A DNA stretch of 64,000 nucleotides, taken from Planctomycetaceae bacterium (GTDB taxonomy: Bacteria; Planctomycetota; Planctomycetia; Planctomycetales; Planctomycetaceae). The DNA is taken from assembly GCA_021732975.1 (NCBI GenBank), contig JAKFWC010000024.1, positions 311,634-375,633 on the forward strand, read 5' to 3'. A model generated the notes under the pieces. The model was not told the origin of the DNA. It saw only the letters and a list, made by a program, of their open reading frames with translations, and ran no database searches. A program made the translations under genes and the position numbers. Below, piece by piece: positions 18,523 through 27,341 of this stretch; the first letter of the stretch is position 1, and each line of letters begins with the position of its first letter.

Positions 18523-19416
18523 GTGAATCCCGCAATCGATCGCTATCTCGAGTTCTGGCGCGTCTCGAAATCGTACGGGGCCGTGACGATTGTCGACGAT
18601 TTCAATCTGATGATTCGTCGCGGCGAATTCGTCAGCTTGATCGGTCACTCCGGGTGCGGTAAGTCGACGGTGTTGTCGATGGTGGCCGGTCTCACGGAGC
18701 AAACGACCGGCGGCATGATTCTCGCCGGCCGCGAAATTACCGGCCCTGGTCCCGACCGCGGCGTTGTGTTTCAGTCGCCGTCGCTCTTTCCCTGGATGAC
18801 CGCGTTGGAGAACGTCACGCTGGGATTGGGCCAGGTTCAATTGCAATCAACGCGGAAAGAACGCAACGCCGTCGCCTCGCACTTTCTGGAACTGGTGGGT
18901 CTGGGCGATTCGCTCCACAAGCGACCGAGTGCGCTGTCGCAAGGGATGCGGCAGCGTGTGGGTTTGGCGCGGGCATTCGCGCTCGATCCTAAACTGCTGT
19001 TGCTGGACGAACCGTTCGGCATGCTCGACTCGCTGACCCGTTTCGAGTTGCAGCAGGTGCTGATCGATCTGTGGACGAAGGATCAAAAGACCGCGCTGAT
19101 GGTGACGCACGATGTCGACGAAGCGCTCTTTCTTTCCGATCGCGTGGTGATGATGACCACCGGGCCGAATGCCCATGTTGGTGATATTGTCGAGATTCCC
19201 TTTGCGCGGCCACGCCGTCGGGAAGATGTCCTCGATCATCCGAACTACGACCGACTGCGCAATCGGCTGCTCGACTTCCTCGAAGGACAGGGACACAAGC
19301 CTGCCGCGGCGGTAACGACCTCATCGCCGATTGCGGCACCGATCGAGAACGTCGATCCCGATGCCCCGTTGGAGTTGGCCCCACTCAGCGATGAACTCGT
19401 CACCGCGGAGGGTTGA
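18523..19416 (+). CDS. nrtD: Nitrate ABC transporter ATPase (NrtD)
   Basis: This 297-residue ATPase is the last gene of the nitrate operon. It has Walker A GHSGCGKST near 44-52, Q-loop VFQSPSLFPW, signature LSQGMRQRVGLARAF, Walker B LLLLDEPFG and an intact H-loop in MVTHDVDEALFLSDRV. The last 40 residues are an extra acidic, proline- and alanine-rich tail. The start is GTG 18523 with AGGAG 7 bases upstream. It closely resembles NrtC in sequence, including the shared [13 protein letters not shown] stretch, so the pair probably arose by duplication. This subunit keeps the residues that NrtC has lost. Confidence 0.92.
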   Translation: MNPAIDRYLEFWRVSKSYGAVTIVDDFNLMIRRGEFVSLIGHSGCGKSTVLSMVAGLTEQTTGGMILAGREITGPGPDRGVVFQSPSLFPWMTALENVTLGLGQVQLQSTRKERNAVASHFLELVGLGDSLHKRPSALSQGMRQRVGLARAFALDPKLLLLDEPFGMLDSLTRFELQQVLIDLWTKDQKTALMVTHDVDEALFLSDRVVMMTTGPNAHVGDIVEIPFARPRRREDVLDHPNYDRLRNRLLDFLEGQGHKPAAAVTTSSPIAAPIENVDPDAPLELAPLSDELVTAEG

Positions 19417-19436
19417 GACGGGCGTTCTCTATCGGG

Positions 19437-19646
19437 TTATCCATCCGTCTTGCGTCGACCGGTACTTCGACGGTCCGCTTTTTTACGCCGGGACGGGACT
19501 TTTGCCGACGCGGCTGCGTCGGCCGGCGTTGCATTGGCATCCGCTGGCGTTGCCGTCTTGCGGCGCTCTTGTTGGCGCCGATCTTCGGTTTCGCGTTTTT
19601 CGATCAGTTGCTGCAACTCTTTGGGAATAGGCAATCGATTGGCCAT
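19437..19646 (-). CDS. Small basic protein of unknown function
   Basis: This 69-residue protein is highly charged and rich in Arg, Lys and Ala. It begins MANRLPIPKELQQLIEKRE, then carries an Ala/Pro/Thr stretch with an internal near-repeat (ATPADAN ATPADAA), and ends KKADRRSTGRRKTDG. AGGA lies 7 bases upstream of ATG 19646. It is 53 bases downstream of the secretin gene on the same strand, which suggests co-transcription. No membrane segment or known motif is present. The ordered N-terminus and good ribosome site argue for a real gene. Confidence 0.55.
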   Translation of the reverse strand: MANRLPIPKELQQLIEKRETEDRRQQERRKTATPADANATPADAAASAKVPSRRKKADRRSTGRRKTDG

Positions 19647-19699
19647 GCCGAGTTCCTGTCAAATACGGTGTGGCGACAACGCCTGCAGTGTACCACGAA

Positions 19700-21913
19700 T
19701 CATTCCAACGGCTGTCCATCCGGAGGGCCAATCGGCGGCACCAAGGGCGGCGAAGGGGGCAATTCGTTGACGCCTGAAGGCGTCGATTCGAGGTAGACCG
19801 GCGCGGGCAACGGATCGAATGGCGATGGCTCCGGCAGCGGGCGATCGAAGATCGGCCCGTCAGGCGGATTCAGTTCTTCATCCATCGTAGGGAAATAGTA
19901 CCGTAGCGGTTTCGGGTTCGTTTCGGAAGGTTTGTCGAAGAGCGACGAGAACCGATACGGCCGAATACGGCGCGGGTTATTGATTGCGTCCGGCAACGCG
20001 GGATCGAACGGTCGCACGGTCGGTTGCAAGCCGTTCTGGAAAAGCGGCTCGCTCGCTTGCAGCACCTTCAAACCTTCGTAGGCCTGATAGTCGGGCGTGT
20101 ACGGCGCGATGCGCGGGATCAACACGATGACAATCTCACTCCGCTCCCGCGTGTAATTTCGTTTCTGAAAGAAGCGGCCCACCAACCAGAGGTCGCCCAG
20201 AATGGGCACCTTATCCTGAGTGTCGGTGTTGGTCTCGCGGATCAACCCGCCGATCACCATGCCGCCGCCGTCCTCCAGAAGAACGGTGGTTTCGGCTTCA
20301 GTAGTGTTGGTTTCGGGCAAGCCGAGCGGACTGATTTTCCCTGTGGAGACTTCCGGACGGACGACCATCAACACGCGATTGTCGTTGCTGATCTGCGGCG
20401 TCACACGTAACAGCACGCCGGTATTCAGAAAATTCACGTTCTGCAGCGTGCTCGTTTGCGTGGTGGTGGTGACGAAATAGCCGAGCTTGGCCCCGATTTG
20501 AATGCGGGCCTCCTGTCCGTTCGCCACAATGACCTTGGGATTGGCCAGAGTCTTCGCATCTGTAGTGGTCTTCAACGCTTCCACGAGCAGATCGAGATGA
20601 TCGCCGTCCATCGAAAAGAACGATGCCGGTGAGGCGAGTGGGTTGGCAAAGCCGGCCGTGCCCAGCGTGATGTCACTTCCGGCAATCTTGGTGAGGTACT
20701 TCCAGTTGACGCCGTGCCGCGTGTCGTCCTTGAGGTCGATCTGCAGCACATGCGCTTCGACCATCACCTGTCGCGGGGGCTGGTCTACCTGCTGAATGTA
20801 CTGCGCGATGCGTGACACCGACGCGGGAATGTCTTCGACGACAACCATTTCCTGCGTGCGGCGTTTGTCGGCGGGGCTGGTTTGCGAAGTGAAGATCTGC
20901 CCCATGGGCGAGAGCAGCCCCTTGATCGTCAATTCGAGATCGATCGCCGAAACGAAATTCAGCGGGAAGACCTGCACGATCTTTCCTTGAACATCCGGCG
21001 TGCCGCGCGATTCCGTCCCCACTTTCGAGATCAGCACGATCCCATGCTGTTGCGTCCAGGTGCAACCTGCAATCGCGACGATCGCATTCAAAGCATCTTC
21101 AAATGGAACGTTCGTCAGAGTGACCGAGATAATGGCATCCACATCGTCCGCGGCAATCAGATTCAGTCCCTGTTGCTGCGCCAGCAGATTCAGCACCGAC
21201 TGGACGGAGGCAGCGCGGGCAATCAGCGAAATCCGGCCGTTGCGCATTGTCAGTTCAATGTTTTCCGTCGGTTCGTCACCCACCAGTGGAATCCGAACTT
21301 GTCCGGTTGTCGACGGGGCGAGACCGTCCTGTGGCAACTCTCGATTCGGTTGAGAATCGTCAATTCCCGGCGCGGGAGGAGGGATCTGTGCCGCAGCGTC
21401 ATCCTGAAAACTCGCCCGGGTGATCCGCCGAGCGCCCGCCGAAGAGCGCGCGTTAGGAACAGAGGCACGACGAACCGTTTCCGGCGACGATCGCACGATG
21501 TCTTTCGACTGCGGCCCCAGTTCCACTCGTCCCCACGGTTCCGTACCGATGGGTTGGTGTGCTGCCGCTCGTGCTCGTTCCCGAGGCGGTGGTTCAATCG
21601 TGGAAGAAGGAGTCGGTGCCACATCGATCGTCACGACGTTGGCTTCGGCACCGGCTGGAGCAGTCCCCGAGACCACGGCTTCGTCTTGGCGCTTTCGAGA
21701 GAACCTCCGGCCGAGGGGAGACGTGCCCGATGCTACCGGCTGAACAACGACCGTGCTATGCGGGAATGATTCATTCCGTAGAACGGTGGGCCCTTCGCCC
21801 ATCAACCCGTTTACCGACGAATGAGCGCATCCGGTGCAGACGAGAACTGCAAACACGAGCGGCCGGAGCCCCCTGTGTTGACATCGATCGAGTCTGTGCA
21901 GTCTGCGCGACAT
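19700..21913 (-). CDS. Type II secretion / type IV pilus secretin (GspD/PilQ-like)
   Basis: This 737-residue protein forms the outer-membrane gate. A hydrophobic leader with CTGC near residue 30 suggests a signal peptide, possibly a lipoprotein, although the lipobox is not canonical. A long low-complexity region to about residue 220 is followed by an STN-type domain (LNLLAQQQGLNLIAADDVDA), a secretin N-domain (VVVEDIPASVSRIAQYIQQ) and the secretin core (RQVMVEAHVLQIDLKDDTRH; LLEDGGGMVIGGLIRE; ERSEIVIVLIPRI). The tail after the core is proline-rich, about 110 residues. I chose ATG 21913, which places the signal peptide near the start; GTG 21967 and ATG 21943 are alternatives. It lies apart from the motor genes and on the other strand. 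Confidence 0.9.
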   Translation of the reverse strand: MSRRLHRLDRCQHRGLRPLVFAVLVCTGCAHSSVNGLMGEGPTVLRNESFPHSTVVVQPVASGTSPLGRRFSRKRQDEAVVSGTAPAGAEANVVTIDVAPTPSSTIEPPPRERARAAAHQPIGTEPWGRVELGPQSKDIVRSSPETVRRASVPNARSSAGARRITRASFQDDAAAQIPPPAPGIDDSQPNRELPQDGLAPSTTGQVRIPLVGDEPTENIELTMRNGRISLIARAASVQSVLNLLAQQQGLNLIAADDVDAIISVTLTNVPFEDALNAIVAIAGCTWTQQHGIVLISKVGTESRGTPDVQGKIVQVFPLNFVSAIDLELTIKGLLSPMGQIFTSQTSPADKRRTQEMVVVEDIPASVSRIAQYIQQVDQPPRQVMVEAHVLQIDLKDDTRHGVNWKYLTKIAGSDITLGTAGFANPLASPASFFSMDGDHLDLLVEALKTTTDAKTLANPKVIVANGQEARIQIGAKLGYFVTTTTQTSTLQNVNFLNTGVLLRVTPQISNDNRVLMVVRPEVSTGKISPLGLPETNTTEAETTVLLEDGGGMVIGGLIRETNTDTQDKVPILGDLWLVGRFFQKRNYTRERSEIVIVLIPRIAPYTPDYQAYEGLKVLQASEPLFQNGLQPTVRPFDPALPDAINNPRRIRPYRFSSLFDKPSETNPKPLRYYFPTMDEELNPPDGPIFDRPLPEPSPFDPLPAPVYLESTPSGVNELPPSPPLVPPIGPPDGQPLE

Positions 21914-22318
21914 GCGGGTCTTGAACCTGAAACGAACGGACATTCCGCGGACACGGCAGCAGCGCACTTCGACCGCAGGCGCCGTTCAATCGTCTTACCA
22001 CTCCTTATCAGCATCCTCGGTACAACCCCCCCACCCGGAATGGGATTCTCCGCAGAACCGTTACAAACGGACTTCTTGAATTCGGAAGCAGATCCGTGTG
22101 GCTCAATCGCACCACGTTTCAGAACGGCAACATTCTGGGCGATTTGCGGTGATTTTCCGCAGCACTTGCTCGCCCGAAATGATTCCGCAAGTCCTTTCCT
22201 AAAATCAGGTTGTGAATTCTCATGTTCAAATTTGTGGACGGAACCGGGTTTGCTTCAGAGTCGTTGTTGTCAAGGCTCAAACCGCGACAATAGTGTTTTT
22301 CCGTACAAGGCCCCGCCC
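21914..22318. other. Divergent promoter region, secretin and secreted protein
   Basis: These 405 bases separate the divergent secretin and secreted-protein genes. No convincing gene or palindrome was found. An AT-richer stretch at 22200-22250 is the likeliest place for promoters, but I could not match a -35/-10 pair. Confidence 0.4.
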
Positions 22319-23254
22319 ATGTTGATGGCGCACCGTTCCATCGCCAATGTCGCTAGATCCGCTGCAGGGCCAACGGCGCACGGCATGGTCATCGTGGGGC
22401 TGGTGACAGCCGTTCTCCATCTCTTTCCGGTTCCGGTGATAGCCGCTGAGATCGTGCTGGAACTTCGCGATGGTCGCATGCTCGCCGGGGAAATCGATGA
22501 GCGGACCGATCATGCGGAGTTGTGGTTACACTCCGTGGAACCATCGATTCTCGTCCTGACGGCCGTTCCGTGGGCGGATGTGGCGTCAGCCCGCCTGGGG
22601 AAAGCGACGTGGTCCGCTGAGGCTCTCCGCAAGTCGGCCGAGGAATTGAAAACGCCCGCCCCCGCCCAAGTTCTCCGCCAACCGGCCTTGAAATCCTTTC
22701 GGACGCTGAAACCACTCAGCCCGCTGCGCGTCCAGTCCATCGATCTGGTCGCATCACTGGCCAACTGGGATCAGGACGCCGAGCCGGATGGGATTGAATT
22801 GCGTGTCATACCGCTCACCGCCGACGGCAGCGCGTTGCCGGTCGACGGCATGGTTTCCGTCCGATTGCTGGGTCGTCGAGTGGTGTCCCACAGCCGATTG
22901 GAATCGTCTTCCAGCCTGGGATTCTGGTCCGGTGGTTCCGCAGTGCTCGAGAACAGGACGGCAGTGAACACGCAGCCATATCTGGAAGTCGGCCGGTGGA
23001 ACGAGCGTGTCCGGAAGTCCGATCTCACCAAACAGGGGGACTACGTCCTTCGCTTGCCGTTTCGGAACATCCATCCCGAATATGATCTGGACATTGCCGA
23101 GTACGGTCAGATCGAAGCGAAGTTCAATGTCACCGGGCAAAGCGTTTTCCGCGCGACCGCCCCCGTATCACTGCGCATGTTCAGTCCGTTTCGAGAAGAA
23201 CTGCAACTCCACCGCAACACCCGCTTCTTTCCCGATGAGTTGCTGGGACATTGA
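22319..23254 (+). CDS. Secreted protein of unknown function
   Basis: This 311-residue protein has an N-terminal signal peptide ending near residue 42 (MVIVGLVTAVLHLFPVPVIA, then AEIVLELRDG). The segment IVLELRDGRMLAGEIDERTD to PWADVASARLGKA resembles a short beta-rich domain, and the second half (from about 140) has several short beta-strands. I do not recognise a catalytic motif. It is divergent from the secretin gene, which suggests a link to secretion or surface structure. Start ATG 22319 has AAGG 8 bases upstream; the open frame continues upstream to 21821, but that part overlaps the secretin gene on the other strand and is probably noncoding. Confidence 0.65.
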   Translation: MLMAHRSIANVARSAAGPTAHGMVIVGLVTAVLHLFPVPVIAAEIVLELRDGRMLAGEIDERTDHAELWLHSVEPSILVLTAVPWADVASARLGKATWSAEALRKSAEELKTPAPAQVLRQPALKSFRTLKPLSPLRVQSIDLVASLANWDQDAEPDGIELRVIPLTADGSALPVDGMVSVRLLGRRVVSHSRLESSSSLGFWSGGSAVLENRTAVNTQPYLEVGRWNERVRKSDLTKQGDYVLRLPFRNIHPEYDLDIAEYGQIEAKFNVTGQSVFRATAPVSLRMFSPFREELQLHRNTRFFPDELLGH

Positions 23255-23556
23255 CATTGGTTCCCAATCCCTGAAATTTGGCAGCTAGCTTCAACTCTCG
23301 CATTGTCGACAAATGTGATCGCAGTTCAAAGAAATTGCATCGGGGGAATATTAATAAACATTTTCTTGAGACTCCGAATCATGGCGTTGAACTGGGATGT
23401 CTTGCTAAACTTTTCCGCGGGCCGGTCTCTTTCTCTGGAGAACTCCTGTAGCAATTCCCGAGACTCCGACCACGAGGCGCAGAACTCCCTGATTAGCGCC
23501 CTGCCCACCCAGCTCACGTCTTGTGCCCATCCCCTCGTCAAGTTGGAGCCGTATCA
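23255..23556. other. Intergenic region, AT-rich in part
   Basis: These 302 bases contain no credible gene. The stretch 23320-23400 is clearly richer in A and T than its surroundings and may hold the promoter of the next gene. No inverted repeat stands out. Confidence 0.4.
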
Positions 23557-24630
23557 ATGCTGATCAAGAACACGTTCGCAGAAATTGTTCGCCACGTTCG
23601 CGGGGCATCGTGTCTCGCCTTTGCCGGGCTACTCGCGCTGGCAACAACCTCATCCGCCCGAGCCGACGGCCTGCCCTACGGGGGAAACGTGACGGCGACG
23701 ATTGTCGCCGGCAACCTGATCGTCACCGGCGATGACGATAACAACTATATCCGCGTCAGCGATGCCTCCGAATACGGCGGCACTCCCGGCGATGTTGTTG
23801 TGTGGGGCGGCGGGCAGTTTCTACCGTTCATCCCCCAGGCTCCAGAAGGGGAATATTCACTCGTCAACGGGAGCCCCGATCCAGTGTTCCTCACGGGCTT
23901 CAATGGAAATGTTCACATCGACACACTCGACGGTGCCGATACCCTCTCGTTCGACCTGATCCATTGCCAAAATGCCACCGTGCGGTTCGGAGCTTGCCCC
24001 GAAGGAGCAATCACGACCCTGAGTTCCAACAGTCTCACCGTGTGTGGAGAGCTTCGCGTCGATAAGGATGGCGGCGGGAAAGTCTTTACGACGGTTGCCT
24101 CATCAGAGATTCGCGGCAATCTCAGCATCGACGGCGGCTCACAGAATGATCCGTCTGAGACCTGGATCAGCGGCGCTTATTTGTCGCAACTGACCGTCCA
24201 CGGCAACGTCAACATCGATGGCGGCGGGCAAGACGTGCTGGTTGAGCTCTCTACGATCTGCGGCAACGTGTCGGTGGAAACGGACAGCTATCAATCCTCT
24301 GTGGTTTTGGATCAGTTGACCGTCGGCATCAACGTGTTCGTCGATCACGGCTGCCTGAACGATTCCTGTCGTCTGCAGGCGCTGGATGTGGCTGGTAACG
24401 TCATTGTTGACGCCGGTGCCGGTAACGATAGCGTGGTTCTGGACGCGCTCTCCGTGCATGGGAACGTGCTCGTCTTCCTCGATTCGGGAGACGATACCGT
24501 CGAAGTCATGAACTCGACGATCTGCATGATTTTGTGGCTCGATGGCGGCTCCGGCATCGATTCGTCGATCATCGATTCCTCAACTTACCGCTTCGTCATT
24601 GCGCGGAAGATGGAAACCACCACTCCGTAG
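23557..24630 (+). CDS. Secreted repeat protein, probable beta-helix
   Basis: This 357-residue protein has a signal peptide ending near residue 34 (LAFAGLLALATTSSARA). The mature part, from about residue 135, contains about eight imperfect repeats of 20-25 residues built on a pattern like V-x-GNV-x-(I/V)-x-(D/G)-GGxxD, for example LTVHGNVNIDGGGQD, GNVIVDAGAGNDSV and HGNVLVFLDSGDDTV. Asp/Gly/Asn-rich turns between hydrophobic strands suggest a right-handed beta-helix or RTX-like calcium-binding coil. GGAG lies 9 bases upstream of ATG 23557. The C-terminus is short and lacks a sorting signal I recognise. It sits inside the secretion region and may be a substrate, which is inference. Confidence 0.7.
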   Translation: MLIKNTFAEIVRHVRGASCLAFAGLLALATTSSARADGLPYGGNVTATIVAGNLIVTGDDDNNYIRVSDASEYGGTPGDVVVWGGGQFLPFIPQAPEGEYSLVNGSPDPVFLTGFNGNVHIDTLDGADTLSFDLIHCQNATVRFGACPEGAITTLSSNSLTVCGELRVDKDGGGKVFTTVASSEIRGNLSIDGGSQNDPSETWISGAYLSQLTVHGNVNIDGGGQDVLVELSTICGNVSVETDSYQSSVVLDQLTVGINVFVDHGCLNDSCRLQALDVAGNVIVDAGAGNDSVVLDALSVHGNVLVFLDSGDDTVEVMNSTICMILWLDGGSGIDSSIIDSSTYRFVIARKMETTTP

Positions 24631-24707
24631 CATCGCCCGTCCCACAGAATGAAGCCTCTTCGATGGCGATCCGTCCGCGGGTCGCCATCGTCGTTTTGAG
24701 AGGGCGA

Positions 24708-26477
24708 TTATTCTACGGTTCGCATCCAGGTGCCGGGGACGACCTTCATCGTGACGGTGCCGACATCAAACCCCGGCGGCGGGTCATTCAAGTAGATGCT
24801 GCTGTAGTTGAGGGAGAGCGACGAAGCGTTGACGCTGATGCTGTCATTCGCCACAACCACGCCAGTGATGCTCGGTGCACCGGCGAACTTCAATTGAGTC
24901 TGCGAGTACACCAGGCCGGTGATCCGCGCGGCGAAGGCATCGCTGAGCGTTTCATTCGTCGTGCCTCCGTCGTACGGATACGGCGTCCCCGCGGGATTCA
25001 TGTTGAATCCCAGGACCGATTCGTTCGGTGCCGTATTTGTGAACGCCACATGCACCGTGCCCGTCGTGAGCAATGCGGGATAGTTAGAAACGGCGGGCTC
25101 CCAGATCATCGCCCCCTGTACATACGGCGGTTGGGCTTCCGTGGAATTGATGAAGACCAGCGTGCCTACGATGCGGCAATTCTGCACGATCACGTCCTTG
25201 CCGCCGCAGTCGATGATGTAAATCCCGTTCGTGTTCACCGAGCCAAACGGGTTGGAAGCCGGGCTCAACAGCACGCGGTCCATGTAGTACGTGGTGCTGG
25301 AATAGCCGGTGTCATACAGACTGGCATCGTCGATGTAGTAATCGCCGGTAGTCGGAGTCACGAGCTTCAATGTCGCTGTCGTCGCCGTCCCGTCGAAGTT
25401 CGGTGTGAAGGTTCCCGTCAAGGTATTCCAAATGTTCTTTTGGCTGTCGCCAATGCCGATCGTGGCGGTCGCATACGATTGTGTCCCGCTGCCGGTGCTG
25501 GTCACTTCCAGAACCGCCCTGTAGTTGCCGTTGACCGTCGGCACGAAGGGGACAGTCAACGTGTAACTGCGGCCCGAGATCATTCGTGACGTGTTGGCCG
25601 CTGCGAGATCCTGCGCGGCGACCGTCGTCGTACTCGTGCGACTGCTCACCTTCAGCGAATACGTTCCCGATTTGGCATAGGTTGTACTCCGCGCAATCTG
25701 ACAGTTTCCCACGGCATACCAACTGGTCGTATTCGTCTCGAACCCCGGATTGGCAACAAAGTTGAGCGTTGCCAGGTTGGTCAAGGAGGAGTAGGGAATG
25801 GTCGTACCACTGGTCAGATAGTAATCCAGCACATGGGTTGTATCGGGCAGACTTCGTGCAGCGGACGTGACCGTGGTTGTCCCCGTGTAAGTTGTACCAG
25901 TAATCGAATTTTCGGCTTCAACGTTCGGGTTCACGATGGCGCCACCGGTCGCGATGACATCATGATTCGAGCTGACCAGCGTCGTGCTGTCGAGAGTGGC
26001 CCCACTGACCGTCAGATCGTTTCCGCTCGTCATCGCGGTTTCGAGACACGATCCCGACCGCGGCCCGACTTCCATGCGGACGGAGGTCCGAAAGGTCGCT
26101 TCCCCCTTACTTCCGATGCCCGTCAGAATCACCGGGTGGTTATCTCCAGTGGCGATGTTGTTATCAATGGGGTCCATCGCCGAGAGCGTGAACTTGCCGT
26201 TGCCAATGGCCTGATTCGTCAGCCAGTTTCCGTTGCCCAACTGCGACCGCCAGTTCGCATTCTGGCGGATCTTCAGCATGCCAATCTCGAGCGCAGCCCG
26301 CGCGTAGGACCGGGCTTCAATGAAGTCGGTACTGTCGGTCCCGCTCCGGGCCTGAATGCGCATCAGTTGCAGCGACGCGAGACCAATGGTGGCAACAATC
26401 AACGATGACAACAGCACGACCACATAAATGGTGCCGCGGCGTGACGATCGGCGGAGATGAGGTCGAATCGGTTTCAC
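24708..26477 (-). CDS. GspK/PilX-like tip pseudopilin with carbohydrate-binding-type domain
   Basis: This 589-residue protein begins with a basic leader (PIRPHLRRSSRRG), then a pilin-type hydrophobic helix (TIYVVVLLSSLIVATIGLASLQL). It lacks the conserved Glu5, as GspK does. The body is beta-rich and Thr/Ser-rich. Residues about 240-385 (NFVANPGFETNTTSWYAVGN to DYYIDDASLYD) match the pattern of a CBM4/9-type carbohydrate-binding module. I chose GTG 26477, which gives a short leader; ATG 26558 is possible but overlaps the upstream gene by 56 bases. It is the last of four minus-strand pseudopilin genes. Confidence 0.72.
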   Translation of the reverse strand: MKPIRPHLRRSSRRGTIYVVVLLSSLIVATIGLASLQLMRIQARSGTDSTDFIEARSYARAALEIGMLKIRQNANWRSQLGNGNWLTNQAIGNGKFTLSAMDPIDNNIATGDNHPVILTGIGSKGEATFRTSVRMEVGPRSGSCLETAMTSGNDLTVSGATLDSTTLVSSNHDVIATGGAIVNPNVEAENSITGTTYTGTTTVTSAARSLPDTTHVLDYYLTSGTTIPYSSLTNLATLNFVANPGFETNTTSWYAVGNCQIARSTTYAKSGTYSLKVSSRTSTTTVAAQDLAAANTSRMISGRSYTLTVPFVPTVNGNYRAVLEVTSTGSGTQSYATATIGIGDSQKNIWNTLTGTFTPNFDGTATTATLKLVTPTTGDYYIDDASLYDTGYSSTTYYMDRVLLSPASNPFGSVNTNGIYIIDCGGKDVIVQNCRIVGTLVFINSTEAQPPYVQGAMIWEPAVSNYPALLTTGTVHVAFTNTAPNESVLGFNMNPAGTPYPYDGGTTNETLSDAFAARITGLVYSQTQLKFAGAPSITGVVVANDSISVNASSLSLNYSSIYLNDPPPGFDVGTVTMKVVPGTWMRTVE

Positions 26478-26502
26478 AGAAGCAAACTCGTTTTCCGCTG
26501 AA

Positions 26503-27336
26503 TCAGGGGGTAATGACGGGGGCGAGCACGGATGTTCCGACACCGCCGCGACCGTCATACACCGTCAATGTGCAGGAGTAATTGCCCGCGGCGCTGTAAA
26601 CGTGATTGATGGTACTGCCGGCGCCGGTCGTGCCATCGCCGAAGTTCCAGACATACGAAAGCGAGTCACTGTCCTGATCGCTGGAACTCGTGCCGCTGAA
26701 GGTCATGGTCTCGCCGATGAGCTTATTGAGACCACCGGCGGAAGTCACCACGGCAACGGCAACGGGGGGGTGATTGCCCGTGGTATCGGTCGGAGCCGGA
26801 ATGGTGTCGACCCAGGCGATGCTGCGATAACCCACCAGCGACCCAAGAGTCTTGCTGCCCTTACTGACGGTGACGGTGATCTTTTTCAGCCCCGTATTGG
26901 ACGAGGTGGATTGTTGAAGCGTTGTCGGATTGGCCCAGACCACACTGACGCTCTGCGTCCAACCGGTGAAACCAGGAATCGCGGTACCGCTGCGGTCCGT
27001 TGGCGGCGTTGCCGCCCACCCGTGGTAATCATCCACATCATCAAACAACGAGCGGTTACCCGTGGTATCACCCGGTTCCGGGCCGAACACCGAAGCTTGC
27101 GTCGTATCCGGCTCGGCATACGTCTGCAACAGAATTTCATTCAGCAGCGCACTGGCGAGTTGCTGTCCCAGCAGGCGATCGACAGTCGCAGCTTCACGCC
27201 GTTTGGATGCTCCGACCGATTGCAGGGCGGCGACCATCAGTACGCCCACGAGCAACACGGCAATCGCGCATTCAATCAGCGTGAACCCCGGGCGATTTGG
27301 CAACGATTCTCGACGAGCGGCGGAGTGGTTCTGCAC
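26503..27336 (-). CDS. PilV/GspI-like pseudopilin with C-terminal PKD domain
   Basis: This 277-residue protein has a prepilin signal, with RPG/FTLIECAIAVLL near residues 16-28 and Glu5 present, which is the cleavage site for a prepilin peptidase. The central part is a pseudopilin-like body. Residues about 190-270 form a PKD-like domain (HPPVAVAV, FSGTSSSDQDSDSLSYVWNF, then GDGTTG, TVYDGRGG). PKD domains usually mediate surface or polysaccharide contact (known of the family). The start is GTG 27336, with AGGG just upstream and 5 bases after the previous stop, so the genes are coupled. PKD on a minor pseudopilin is not a standard architecture. Confidence 0.8.
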   Translation of the reverse strand: MQNHSAARRESLPNRPGFTLIECAIAVLLVGVLMVAALQSVGASKRREAATVDRLLGQQLASALLNEILLQTYAEPDTTQASVFGPEPGDTTGNRSLFDDVDDYHGWAATPPTDRSGTAIPGFTGWTQSVSVVWANPTTLQQSTSSNTGLKKITVTVSKGSKTLGSLVGYRSIAWVDTIPAPTDTTGNHPPVAVAVVTSAGGLNKLIGETMTFSGTSSSDQDSDSLSYVWNFGDGTTGAGSTINHVYSAAGNYSCTLTVYDGRGGVGTSVLAPVITP

Positions 27337-27341
27337 GATCC

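Noticed and set aside
24534-25589. 351-residue plus-strand frame in the pseudopilin region
   Set aside because: It is rich in Arg/His/Val with no motif and opposes the GspK-like gene.
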